A DNA stretch of 64,000 nucleotides from Erwinia_E haradaeae_I (GTDB taxonomy: Bacteria; Pseudomonadota; Gammaproteobacteria; Enterobacterales; Enterobacteriaceae). The DNA is taken from NCBI RefSeq assembly GCF_900698925.1, contig NZ_LR217713.1:62001-126000 (forward strand), written 5' to 3'. The translations under genes and the position numbers were made by a program. The notes beneath the pieces were generated by a model. It had not been told where the DNA came from and ran no database searches. It saw nothing but the letters and a program-made list of their open reading frames with translations. This document shows, piece after piece, positions 1-8,995 of the stretch. Every line of letters begins with the position of its first letter. Position 1 is the first letter of the stretch.

Positions 1-498
1 ACATTCTTTTTTGATTGTTTCTATATATTTATTCTACGTCTCGTGACTATTTTCAGTTTGTTGTTAGCTAGTCTATATTATTTTTATTGTCCAAGGTAAT
101 TAGGGCGACATCTTTTTAAAATTATGAAAGATTGTATTATGTAATTTATCTCATGTGGCTCTATATATATAAAATATAATGTTTTACTCAGAGGATTGGT
201 TTTCTTGACTACAAGGACATACAGCCTGTATTACATTAATCTGTGAATTTACAGTCACAGTATATTTTGATTGATATAATCAAATGTTAAGATAACTATA
301 TTTACTTTATAGTGTCTTAGATTATCTATTTATAAATATATTTTTTAGAAAAGAAATAGAAAATTCGTGATATATGCAATGATACTATGATTGATCATAG
401 TGTTGGTTCTGTTAGTTTTTTTTATTAAGTTTCTTCGTTGCTCTGACTAGAATTAGATCATTGATTTAAAATATATGTTGCAATATTATGTTTTATTT
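1..498. other. Intergenic, no gene seen
   Basis: AT-rich stretch between the window edge and the end of sbcB. All frames are broken by frequent stops. I see no tRNA, repeat array or recognisable gene remnant. Confidence 0.7.
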
Positions 499-1947
499 TT
501 AATAACCATCTAAGTGTGTATGTAATTGAAGTTCTTTTGCGTAAGATAAAAGATCTCCTAGGATTTTCGTTTTATTTTGATTCAATTTATTGAGATCTAA
601 TAGAGTATGGATCTGTTCTATATATTGATTAAAATATTTCTGAGTAAGTGTAGAGCGACGCTGTTCCAGCCAAATTTTTTTTTCTATACTGTTTAGAGTT
701 TTAGGAAAGTTACGGGCTCGAAAGCGAAATAATAGCTTTGATAGTCGTTCATCATGAAATGATAAACGTAGACTAGACAATGTTTCTGGATTAGTGTTGC
801 GTATAATTTTAATAGAAGACTGATCTTTTTGGTTAAAGAAACCATTATAAAGCTGTGCATCAACATCCTCTAATTGTAGAATAGGTGGCTCTTCTGAGTA
901 CAGTTCTATAATTTTTTTACTTATTTGAGGATGTTGTTCTAATTTTTTAAAGTTATTTAAACAATCCTGGATATTTATATTAATCCTCTTAGTATCTAAG
1001 TCTCGTAATGTATGGGCTGGTGCAATTACCGGGCATCTATTAAGATGTACTAGCTTCAGGGGTATGGTAGAGCTTTTATCGTAGTTTTTATGACAGCTAT
1101 AGAGCTCGTCACGTAATGTATTTGCATTTTTTTCAAATAAGGGCGCAATATTTTTGCTTAGGTCGCAAACTATCAATGTATTTTGTTTTTTTGGATGCCA
1201 TCCTAGTGGAGAAATTAAGCTAGTATATTTACGTTTTTTACCAAATGTATTGGAAACATATACTAGTATCTGTATTTCTCGTATATTAATTAATGTGTTA
1301 AGCTGAGCTTTATTTCTATAGTGGTATAGGAAGTGATAGAGCCTCGGTTGTTTTTTTTTGATGAGTTTAGCTAGCTCAATTGTAGCGTAGACATCATCTA
1401 TAGCATCATGAGCATGATGGTGCGCGATTCCATTTTCTTGAGTAAGTTCTTCTAGACGCAGACTAGGCAAGCCGTCTAAATCTAGAGGCCATTGTATTCC
1501 TTCTGGTCGTAAGGCGTAACAAGCCCGTATTACGTTTAGTAAGTCCCATCTACTGTTTTTATTTTTCCAGCTCCAGGAATAGGGATCACAAAAGTTACGA
1601 TAGAAGAGGTTTCGACTAATTTCATCATCAAAACACACATTGTTATAACCCATCACGCACGTATTTGGAATGTTGAATATTTTATAAATTTGCTTAGCAA
1701 ACTGAGACTCATTAATACCGCGTTTACAAGCAATTTGTGGTGTAATACCTGTAATTAGAACAGATTCGGCTTGCGGGAGATAGTCCAGTGCAGGCTGGCA
1801 ATATATCACTTTTGGATCTCCCACAGGGTTGAAATTGATATCAGTACGTACAGAAGCGAATTGCGCTGGTCGATCTAATAATGGATTGGTTCCAAAAGTT
1901 TCATAGTCGTAAAATAGAAGCGTAGGTTGCATTAGTATATTGTTCAT
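499..1947 (-). CDS. sbcB: Exodeoxyribonuclease I
   Basis: Exonuclease I degrades single-stranded DNA 3' to 5' in recombination and mismatch repair. The 482-residue product is close to the usual length of about 475. The N-terminal DEDD exonuclease domain is visible: motif I (DYETFG, D14 and E16), motif II (GYNNVCFDDE, about residues 100-109) and motif III (AHDAIDD, H180 and D185). The rest matches the SH3-like and C-terminal helical regions of the family. The start at 1947 gives MNNILMQP; an internal ATG five codons later is possible. No neighbour is co-transcribed. Keeping this repair nuclease in a reduced genome is mildly unusual, and the catalytic residues look intact. Confidence 0.95.
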   Translation of the reverse strand: MNNILMQPTLLFYDYETFGTNPLLDRPAQFASVRTDINFNPVGDPKVIYCQPALDYLPQAESVLITGITPQIACKRGINESQFAKQIYKIFNIPNTCVMGYNNVCFDDEISRNLFYRNFCDPYSWSWKNKNSRWDLLNVIRACYALRPEGIQWPLDLDGLPSLRLEELTQENGIAHHHAHDAIDDVYATIELAKLIKKKQPRLYHFLYHYRNKAQLNTLINIREIQILVYVSNTFGKKRKYTSLISPLGWHPKKQNTLIVCDLSKNIAPLFEKNANTLRDELYSCHKNYDKSSTIPLKLVHLNRCPVIAPAHTLRDLDTKRININIQDCLNNFKKLEQHPQISKKIIELYSEEPPILQLEDVDAQLYNGFFNQKDQSSIKIIRNTNPETLSSLRLSFHDERLSKLLFRFRARNFPKTLNSIEKKIWLEQRRSTLTQKYFNQYIEQIHTLLDLNKLNQNKTKILGDLLSYAKELQLHTHLDGY

Positions 1948-2828
1948 AGTGTAAGGATGTTGTAGTAAAGCATAGACTTATCTTTAATGATAGATCATGA
2001 TTCATTGTTTGACAGTTATTCAAAATGGATAATATTGTTAGTACATGTTTTTGAAAATATTATTGCGTGAGGTAAAACGATTATTTAGTGATAAATAATT
2101 AATTGTACTATTAATAATTAATGAAGTGTTAAACATTAGTCAATATGGATGTAGGTTATTTTAATCACATGTTAAGATAAACTATATATTATATAGATAA
2201 TATAGGAGTGTTGCGTAAGAATTATAATCTGATTCAAATAAGATAAGGTGTATTCTGTTATGTCTTTGAGGAGGTATATTTTAGAGAATATTGTATTTTG
2301 CTAATAATGCATCTGTTATGCCAGTTAGTGTTTTGTGTAAAATGGATTTTAATCTATTTTTTTTATTGAAATGTCATTCACTTTATGAAGTTTAGAATAG
2401 TCTTCATGATAATAAAACCAGAAAATATACGAAAACTTCATATGTAATAAACTCTTCATTTATTTAAGCAAGTATTTTTTATGGTTATAATGATTTGTTT
2501 TATACAATAGAATTGTTTGTATTAGCTAATTATGTTTATTATTTATTATTTTGTTGGTTTAAAGATCTGTAGCTATACTTGAATGATCACAAAAATTGAT
2601 TTACCTCTAAGAGATAGAAGTAAAAGTATAGTTATTAATAAATCCAAACTCGATTTATTTCAAAGATTTATATCGAAAGTGCTCATTTTTCAAAGCAGTA
2701 GTTTATTTTTAATCAATGTAAAAAATTGTTTATCTTAACTTAAGTGGATTTTTAAAATAATTATAGTTTTTCTTGAAAATATTATTTCCCTTAGACTGAT
2801 ATTGTAATTTGCAGTAGAAGTTTGTAGT
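1948..2828. other. Intergenic, no gene seen
   Basis: About 880 AT-rich bases between two minus-strand genes. No open frame with gene-like composition, RNA gene or convincing remnant was recognised. Confidence 0.6.
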
Positions 2829-3830
2829 TTAATATACGATACCTATTTTTCCGCACACATGACCGTTTTGTATTAATTTGTGTGCATGTAAGATATTGTC
2901 TATATTTAATCCATATAGAGTTGTATGTAGTGAAGAGGTTAGTTGTTTTTCGTCTAAATTTTTTGAGATCATATTAAGAATATCTCCTTGAGAAGAAAGA
3001 TCTGAAGTAGTAAAAAGACTTCGAGTGTAGATAAATTCAAAATGTAATGCTGCGCTTTTTATTTTAAGCACCGTTAGATCTAGAGGGTGATTATTGGATA
3101 CGATAGTACAAATTTGACCTTGAGGAGAAATAATCTCACTAATTGCAGGCCAGTGGCTATCGATATCGTTTAAGCAAAAAATGTAATCTATATACTTTAG
3201 TCCATGGATTTTTAGTTCTACCGGCATGTTTTTATAGTTAATAACTAAGTCAGCTCCGCGATTGAGACACCACTTCAGAGATTCTTCGCGTGAAGAAGTG
3301 GCGATTACTTTTACTTTGCTGTAGAGTTTGGCCAATGGAATAGCTAGAGAGCCTACTCCACCCGCTCCACCAATAATAAGTAATGTTTTATTTTGATCAC
3401 TATCATTAATGTGTAGGCGATCAAATAAACCTTCCCATGCTGTTAAGGCGGTTAAGGGAATTACGGCTGCTTCTCCCCAGCTGAGTGTTTTTGGTTTGTA
3501 GCCGGTGATTCGTGAATCTACTAATTGAGACGTGGTGTTGCTTCCAGAACGGTTTAGCTCACCAGCGTAGAATACATGATCACCTGGTTTAAAATTCTCT
3601 ACTTGATCTCCGATAGTTAAAACAACACCGCTTGCATCCCAACCAAGTATGCGTGGATATTGTAGACTTGTCTTTTGATGTTCTTGTCGGATTTTAAGAT
3701 CAATTGGATTTACGGAGATAGCTTTAACTTCTACTACAAGATCATATGGATTAGGATACAGTGTAGGTTGTTGTATCTCAATAAACTGATTTGGATTCTT
3801 TGGATTAATAGAAATGGCTTTGTATTTCAT
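2829..3830 (-). CDS. Zinc-type alcohol dehydrogenase-like MDR oxidoreductase
   Basis: Member of the medium-chain dehydrogenase/reductase superfamily, 333 residues, of the quinone-oxidoreductase-like branch (zinc-binding alcohol dehydrogenase family proteins that often lack zinc). The GroES-like N-terminal half has the GWDASGVV segment near residue 64. The Rossmann half has the nucleotide-binding GGAGGVG at residues 154-160, and LIINY-type NADPH-site residues follow. The cysteine cluster of structural-zinc alcohol dehydrogenases is absent, which suggests an NADPH:quinone or enone reductase. The substrate cannot be told from sequence. It stands alone, and its role in a reduced genome is unclear. 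Confidence 0.85.
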   Translation of the reverse strand: MKYKAISINPKNPNQFIEIQQPTLYPNPYDLVVEVKAISVNPIDLKIRQEHQKTSLQYPRILGWDASGVVLTIGDQVENFKPGDHVFYAGELNRSGSNTTSQLVDSRITGYKPKTLSWGEAAVIPLTALTAWEGLFDRLHINDSDQNKTLLIIGGAGGVGSLAIPLAKLYSKVKVIATSSREESLKWCLNRGADLVINYKNMPVELKIHGLKYIDYIFCLNDIDSHWPAISEIISPQGQICTIVSNNHPLDLTVLKIKSAALHFEFIYTRSLFTTSDLSSQGDILNMISKNLDEKQLTSSLHTTLYGLNIDNILHAHKLIQNGHVCGKIGIVY

Positions 3831-4117
3831 TGGCTTGACTTAAATATATTTAGACATAAGGGTAACTTTTACATTTTAATATTATTACGATACTCATTTC
3901 TTATGTCAAAATATTTTAAAATTTAAATAATTTTCTATTTAGTCAGTGTATTTAGCTTATTAAGCACGTTAGTATATCATATGTATAGCACTTAACTTTG
4001 ATATTGACATCAATCTTCTATAAAATTTTTTTAGAAAATTGTTTATAGTTTATAATCAAGATCAGAATACATCAGTTCTATTGGGTGATATAAATGGCAT
4101 AGTCATATATGGATATT

Positions 4118-5134
4118 TTATATTAAACGACTATTACGTAATTCGGCCTTAAGGTAAGCATAATAAATTGGAGCCGCGATGACACCAGATACTCCAAAAG
4201 TCGATTCGAGAATGAGCATAGCCAATAGAATTTCCCAAGTTTCAGCATTAATACGACTGCTAAAAATTTGTGCATTAATAAAGTATTCTAATTTATGAAT
4301 AAGTATGAGGTACGTTAGGGCAATGCTTCCAGCTTCTAGGGAGATAGAAAGTCCGATTAGCACAATTGCAGTATTAGAGATTAAATTTCCAATTATTGGT
4401 AACAATCCAGAGAAAAAAGTTAATACTACAATAGTTTTAGAAAATGGGAAATGTAGTAAAAACATAGGAAGTACAGCAAAAAGAAAGATCCCTGTTAATA
4501 CGGTATTAACTAATGAGACTTTAATTTGTGCGAAGATTACATTATGAAACGCTTTGCTTAAAATGCGTAACCTATTCAGTATTGCAGAGCTTAATGGCGC
4601 ATTGGGTCGTTGAATGCTGTCATTACGAAGGGAAATGATTGCTCCTAGCACCATTCCTATTAACATAGTAGCAAAGATGTGTACTGTATTTGTGCCAAAA
4701 GTTTGTGTAACGAGATTTTTTCGCAACCATTCTGCAACCTGTTCTTGTAAGTCATTAATATCTAAAGGTAGATAACGGGCTATGATAGGGGATACTGTAT
4801 GTTTGGCATCTTCTAAAAGTTTGTTAGCAGTAAGATGAAAGGAAGCAAGGTTTTGGAAGTCATGCAATAGAAAGGTAATGAGTTTAGTAATCCCTGCAAC
4901 TAATGTCAATATAACGAACATACTTAGAAACATAATGCTGATCCATCGAGCAATCGGTCCTTTAACTAATCGTTCAATTATAGGAGTTAGAGCTAGAATT
5001 GTTTCATATACAATAAAACCAGATAAAAAACAGGGTAGTAAATGTAATGGAAAGATAGAAAATAGTGCGCTAAATACTAGAAGAAAGCTAGTGATTTGAC
5101 AAATTCTAACATGATCTGAGCATTTTATTTCCAT
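4118..5134 (-). CDS. AI-2E family (UPF0118) membrane transporter
   Basis: A 338-residue integral membrane protein with about seven to eight hydrophobic segments. These form a pair near the N-terminus, a soluble stretch around residues 90-150, then a C-terminal bundle containing LPIIGNLISNTAIVLIG and the terminal ESTFGVSGVIAAPIYYAYLK segment. This arrangement is typical of the AI-2E/PerM/YhhT superfamily, whose members export small molecules or exchange ions; most are functionally uncharacterised. It cannot be assigned to YhhT, YdiK, TqsA or PerM specifically. It is isolated, with 287 bases of empty sequence before the oxidoreductase gene. Confidence 0.85.
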   Translation of the reverse strand: MEIKCSDHVRICQITSFLLVFSALFSIFPLHLLPCFLSGFIVYETILALTPIIERLVKGPIARWISIMFLSMFVILTLVAGITKLITFLLHDFQNLASFHLTANKLLEDAKHTVSPIIARYLPLDINDLQEQVAEWLRKNLVTQTFGTNTVHIFATMLIGMVLGAIISLRNDSIQRPNAPLSSAILNRLRILSKAFHNVIFAQIKVSLVNTVLTGIFLFAVLPMFLLHFPFSKTIVVLTFFSGLLPIIGNLISNTAIVLIGLSISLEAGSIALTYLILIHKLEYFINAQIFSSRINAETWEILLAMLILESTFGVSGVIAAPIYYAYLKAELRNSRLI

Positions 5135-6160
5135 TACTAATCCTGCCTAAAAGAGCAATGCCGAGTGTATAATAAGTAGAATGTCTGGTGTATTATTTTG
5201 TAAGTAATATTAATAAGATTAATAGATGGCATGGCGTTTTATTGTCAAGAATACATGTAACAATCAGTATTCAGAGAGGGCTGAGCTTAGTATGATTATA
5301 TAATAAAAGAGGTTTAAATATCATATTTCTTTTTATATGATTATTTATACTAAATGTCTTTTTTGATCTATTTTACATGACATTTTATATAGATTCATAA
5401 TAATATTTTAAAGGAGTCTTATTTTAGCTGAAAGAGAACGTAGCTTGTTTAAAGAAGTTACGAGATGTCTATATAAGTACAATTATTTTTCTAGTTAGGT
5501 TTCAACCATAGAATACAGTTTAGAACTAAGCATCTTTTATATGGAGAAGACTAAAAATATAATAAGAGTTGATAGCTCAATAAGTTCTTGTAATCGAGTC
5601 AGAAAGAGAGGGTTAGTTATTATGCAGATACCTACATATATTTATTGCGTTTTGTCATTATTTTTTTATTTATTTTGTCATTTTTTGCAGACAAAGACGG
5701 AGATAACTGGATAGTTTTGTAAAAGCTCTATGTTTTAAATTTCATTAAAAGACGTATTATATCATTATGAATCACGTGTATTATTGATAATTTTTAAATG
5801 CTTGTGTCGAGTGATGTATTAAAAGACTGAATAAAAATATGTGAATGTAGATCTTTTATTAAAAAGATAAGTCTTTTGATTCTTATATCAGTAAAGATTA
5901 ACCATTAGTTATTATTATAGAAATTATTAGATTTTATTTTATATAATATGAAGATTTTCCTTTTTCTTTCCTAGAAAGACTTTAGGTTCTGGGTTTTTAG
6001 TGGAATGATAATCTAATAACTTGAGTGATACAGTTGGTTTATTTTTCTTTTTTTCGCTTATTATTTTTTTAGTTCTGAATGTAAGATATAGGAAAATTTA
6101 TAATTTTAACAATATATAAAATATTAAATAACTATTCGTTTTTAACTGGAGAGGTATCTA
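5135..6160. other. Intergenic, no gene seen
   Basis: About 1 kb of AT-rich sequence between divergent genes. It should hold the promoters of both flanking genes, but in DNA this AT-rich no -10/-35 pair can be singled out. The only clear signal is the Shine-Dalgarno sequence CTGGAGAGG just before 6161. Confidence 0.6.
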
Positions 6161-7882
6161 TTGGAATCCAGAGCAATTTATAGTCTTTTTATTATAGGTT
6201 CAGTCTTAGTAGCTGCAAGTATTTTACTAAGTTCATTATCGTCAAAACTTGGTATTCCTATTCTTGTTATTTTTCTTTTTATTGGTATGCTGGCCGGAAC
6301 AGATGGTATTGGAGGTATTGCATTTGATAATTATCCGGCAGCTTATCTTATTAGTAATTTGGCTTTAGCTGTTATTTTGTTAGATGGGGGAATGCGAACA
6401 CGGGCCAGTTCTTTTCGCGTAGCTTTGGGCCCAGCTCTTTCATTGGCAACCATTGGTGTATTGATTACTGCAGGGGTAACTGGTATAGCTGCTTCATGGC
6501 TTTTTGGTCTTAATTTGTTAAATGGTTTTTTAGTTGGAGCTATTATTGGTTCTACAGATGCTGCGGCAGTGTTTTCACTTTTAGGCGGAAAAGGTCTGAA
6601 TGAAAGAGTTAGTGCCACTCTAGAGATCGAATCAGGAAGTAATGATCCTATGGCTGTTTTTTTAACCATAACTCTTATTGAGATGTTGCAGAATGGGCAA
6701 ACCGAATTGAGTTGGATGTTTGTATTGCACCTTATTCAGCAATTTGGATTAGGTATTCTTTTGGGATTGGGCGGGGGATGGGCTTTAGTTCAGATTATTA
6801 ATCGAGTCTCTTTGGCCAGTGGTCTTTATCCTCTCTTAGCAGTAAGTGCTGGAATTTTTGTTTTTTCTCTTACGACAACTTTAGAGGGTAGTGGTATTCT
6901 TGCAGTGTATTTGTGCGGGTTTATTCTTGGGAATTGTCCGATTCGTAATCGCCATGGTATACTTCAGGTTTTTGATGGTATGGCTTGGTTAAGTCAAATT
7001 GGCATGTTTCTTGTATTAGGTTTGTTAGTTAATCCTCGTGATCTTTGGCATATAGCTATACCTGCTACACTTTTATCTCTTTGTCTTATTTTGTTTGCTC
7101 GACCTCTTTCAATTATTTTGTGTTTATTACCTTTTCGTGGTTTTACTATTCGCGAACGAATGTTTATTAGCTGGGTTGGTTTAAGGGGTGCATTGCCAAT
7201 TATCCTTGCAGTTTTTCCCATGATGGCTGGATTACCTAAGGCGGCATTATTTTTTAATATTGCTTTTTTTGTTGTTTTAGTTTCACTAATGGTTCAGGGT
7301 ACGTCTTTAAGTTGGGCTGCGCGTAGAGCGCGGGTGATTGTACCACCTTTAGCATCTCCTATCTCTAGAATTGGGTTAGATATTCATCCTGAAAGTTTAT
7401 GGGAACAGATAATATATCAACTGAGTGCGGATAATTGGTGTATCGGTGTTGCTTTACGTAATTTATGCATGCCTTATGATACTCGAATTGCAGCACTTTT
7501 TCGTAATAATCGCTTGCTTCATCCTTCTGGTAGTACATGTCTTAAAGAAAATGATGTACTATGTGTAATTGGTCGTGAGCGTGATCTTGCAGCTTTGGGT
7601 AAGTTATTTAGTCAATCGCCTCCTATTTCATTAGATCAGAGATTTTTTGGTGACTTTATTTTAGAAGCAAATGCTAGACTGCAGGATGTTGCAAAAATTT
7701 ATGGCATTGCACTAGATTATGACACAGATAGCGAGCAAACACTTGGTGAGATGTTTTCTGGTGTTATTGGTGCCGTTCCTGTTGTTGGGGATCAGATTGA
7801 GTGGAAAGATATGATTTGGACAGTTGCAGAGAAATCAGATAATGAAATCCTTAAGATTGGTGTTCGGGTTCAGGTAGAATAA
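6161..7882 (+). CDS. cvrA: Potassium/proton antiporter CvrA (NhaP2)
   Basis: Cation:proton antiporter of the CPA1 family, 573 residues (E. coli about 578), matching E. coli CvrA/NhaP2 almost throughout. The N-terminal 390 residues carry about twelve membrane segments, including GSTDAAAVFSLLGGKG and the ESGSNDPMA segment bearing the ion-binding Asp. A TrkA-C domain (about 395-480) and a CorC/HlyC-like C-terminal domain follow; both are cytoplasmic and regulatory. The start codon is TTG at 6161, fixed by alignment with the E. coli N-terminus and by a strong Shine-Dalgarno sequence (GGAGAGG) six bases upstream. The neighbours dadX and ldcA of E. coli are absent. It likely handles K+ and volume homeostasis. 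Confidence 0.95.
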   Translation: MESRAIYSLFIIGSVLVAASILLSSLSSKLGIPILVIFLFIGMLAGTDGIGGIAFDNYPAAYLISNLALAVILLDGGMRTRASSFRVALGPALSLATIGVLITAGVTGIAASWLFGLNLLNGFLVGAIIGSTDAAAVFSLLGGKGLNERVSATLEIESGSNDPMAVFLTITLIEMLQNGQTELSWMFVLHLIQQFGLGILLGLGGGWALVQIINRVSLASGLYPLLAVSAGIFVFSLTTTLEGSGILAVYLCGFILGNCPIRNRHGILQVFDGMAWLSQIGMFLVLGLLVNPRDLWHIAIPATLLSLCLILFARPLSIILCLLPFRGFTIRERMFISWVGLRGALPIILAVFPMMAGLPKAALFFNIAFFVVLVSLMVQGTSLSWAARRARVIVPPLASPISRIGLDIHPESLWEQIIYQLSADNWCIGVALRNLCMPYDTRIAALFRNNRLLHPSGSTCLKENDVLCVIGRERDLAALGKLFSQSPPISLDQRFFGDFILEANARLQDVAKIYGIALDYDTDSEQTLGEMFSGVIGAVPVVGDQIEWKDMIWTVAEKSDNEILKIGVRVQVE

Positions 7883-8253
7883 TTCATTTTATGATCTGTT
7901 AAAGTCTGATTAAGATTTTTCTACATATTAAATATTGATATATGTATTTTATTTTAAGATATTAAAAAAATAAAAGTATATTAGATGCATCAATTGTTCT
8001 GAATATTTGATGTTCTATAGCATTTTTTGTGAAAGGTTTTGTCATTATTTTAAGTATAATAAGCATTGTATGTGTTTCATACTGTTATCTAGATGTTATA
8101 TAAAAAAAGTTTCTTCTGTTATATCTTCTAGAGGAAGATGACTTTGAATAAAGTATGGTTGATACAGAATAAGTTGATGGGTATTCAATATTGACTAGTA
8201 ATTTAATGCTAAAGAGGCTAATTAATAGATGTTAATTTTTTGTAATATGACTT
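7883..8253. other. Intergenic, no gene seen
   Basis: About 370 bases between convergent cvrA and dut. In E. coli slmA follows dut; I looked for slmA coding similarity on the minus strand here and found none. Confidence 0.6.
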
Positions 8254-8706
8254 TTAGCGACCGGAGTGGCCAAAATTTCCTGTTCCTCGATCACTTTTTG
8301 GGAAATGCTTAACTAGATTAAATTCTACTTGTACGATAGGAAGAAAGACAATTTGAGCAATACGATCGCCGGGTTGAATTGTAAAAGGATTAGTTCCTCG
8401 ATTCCATAGTGAAACCATTAGTTCTCCGTGGTAATCAGAGTCAATTAACCCTACTAAATTACCTAGAACAATGCCATGAGCATGGCCAAGTCCAGATCTT
8501 GGTAATATTATAGCTGCTAGCTTAGGATTTGAAATATTCAGTGCTATACCTGTTGGTATTAAAGTGGTACTATCAGCTTGTAGTATCATTGAATGTTCAA
8601 TGCATGCCATTAAGTCAAGACCAGCTGAACCATTAGTAGCGTAAGATGGAAGAGAAAGCTTTTTATTTATCTGTGAATTTACAATTTTAATATCTATTTT
8701 TTCCAT
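8254..8706 (-). CDS. dut: Deoxyuridine triphosphatase (dUTPase)
   Basis: Hydrolyses dUTP to dUMP and pyrophosphate, keeping uracil out of DNA and feeding dTMP synthesis. At 150 residues it is close to E. coli (151). All five trimeric dUTPase motifs are present in order: AGLDLMA, PRSGLGHAHG, GLIDSDYHGEL, RIAQIVF and the glycine-rich C-terminal arm RGTGNFGHSGR that closes over the substrate. Its start lies only four bases after the stop of a decayed coaBC reading frame (8711-8809), so it was translationally coupled to that gene. The Shine-Dalgarno sequence is now poor. slmA, normally downstream, is gone. Confidence 0.97.
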   Translation of the reverse strand: MEKIDIKIVNSQINKKLSLPSYATNGSAGLDLMACIEHSMILQADSTTLIPTGIALNISNPKLAAIILPRSGLGHAHGIVLGNLVGLIDSDYHGELMVSLWNRGTNPFTIQPGDRIAQIVFLPIVQVEFNLVKHFPKSDRGTGNFGHSGR

Positions 8707-8710
8707 GATC

Positions 8711-8809
8711 TTAGTTCGTAACCCTTTCTATGAAGCGGGAGGTGATAAAACATACTTTTCCATGATTATCGAATTGTATGACTGTAGAATAACCTATTAC
8801 ATGATTCAA
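8711..8809 (-). pseudogene. coaBC: Remnant of coaBC (dfp) C-terminus
   Basis: The minus strand just upstream of dut reads in one frame ...TVIQFDNHGKV then ITSRFIERVTN and stop at 8711-8713. The E. coli CoaBC C-terminus has FWQDGDKV about 25 residues before EIVTRYDEKNRR and stop. The two blocks match in order and the last block ends at the same place relative to the stop; coaBC lies immediately upstream of dut in enterobacteria. About 14 residues between the blocks are deleted, and nothing recognisable remains upstream. CoaBC makes 4'-phosphopantetheine from 4'-phosphopantothenate. The similarity is short, so position carries much of the weight. Confidence 0.6.
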
Positions 8810-8959
8810 TTTATAGTTTTATTTAATTATTAATTTTTGTGGATACGCTCTTTTTTGTAATTTATATGAATGAATATTGATGCGTTTTTACTACATACAG
8901 GCGTTCTGTCTATATCAGGTTTCATTTTAATGACGCTGTCTCATACGAAGACAAAATTA

Positions 8960-8995
8960 CATTATAAAATAAACTATATAGTTTATTTTATAATG
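8960..8995 (-). terminator. Perfect 36-bp palindrome over the valS stop codon, probable terminator
   Basis: Positions 8960-8977 and 8978-8995 are exact reverse complements centred on CTATATAG. The palindrome includes the valS stop codon (8988-8990). On the minus strand it would fold into a 16-bp hairpin followed by TAATTTTG, a short U-rich tail. The length and perfection are more than base composition alone would give, so a transcription terminator for valS is the simplest reading. Confidence 0.6.
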
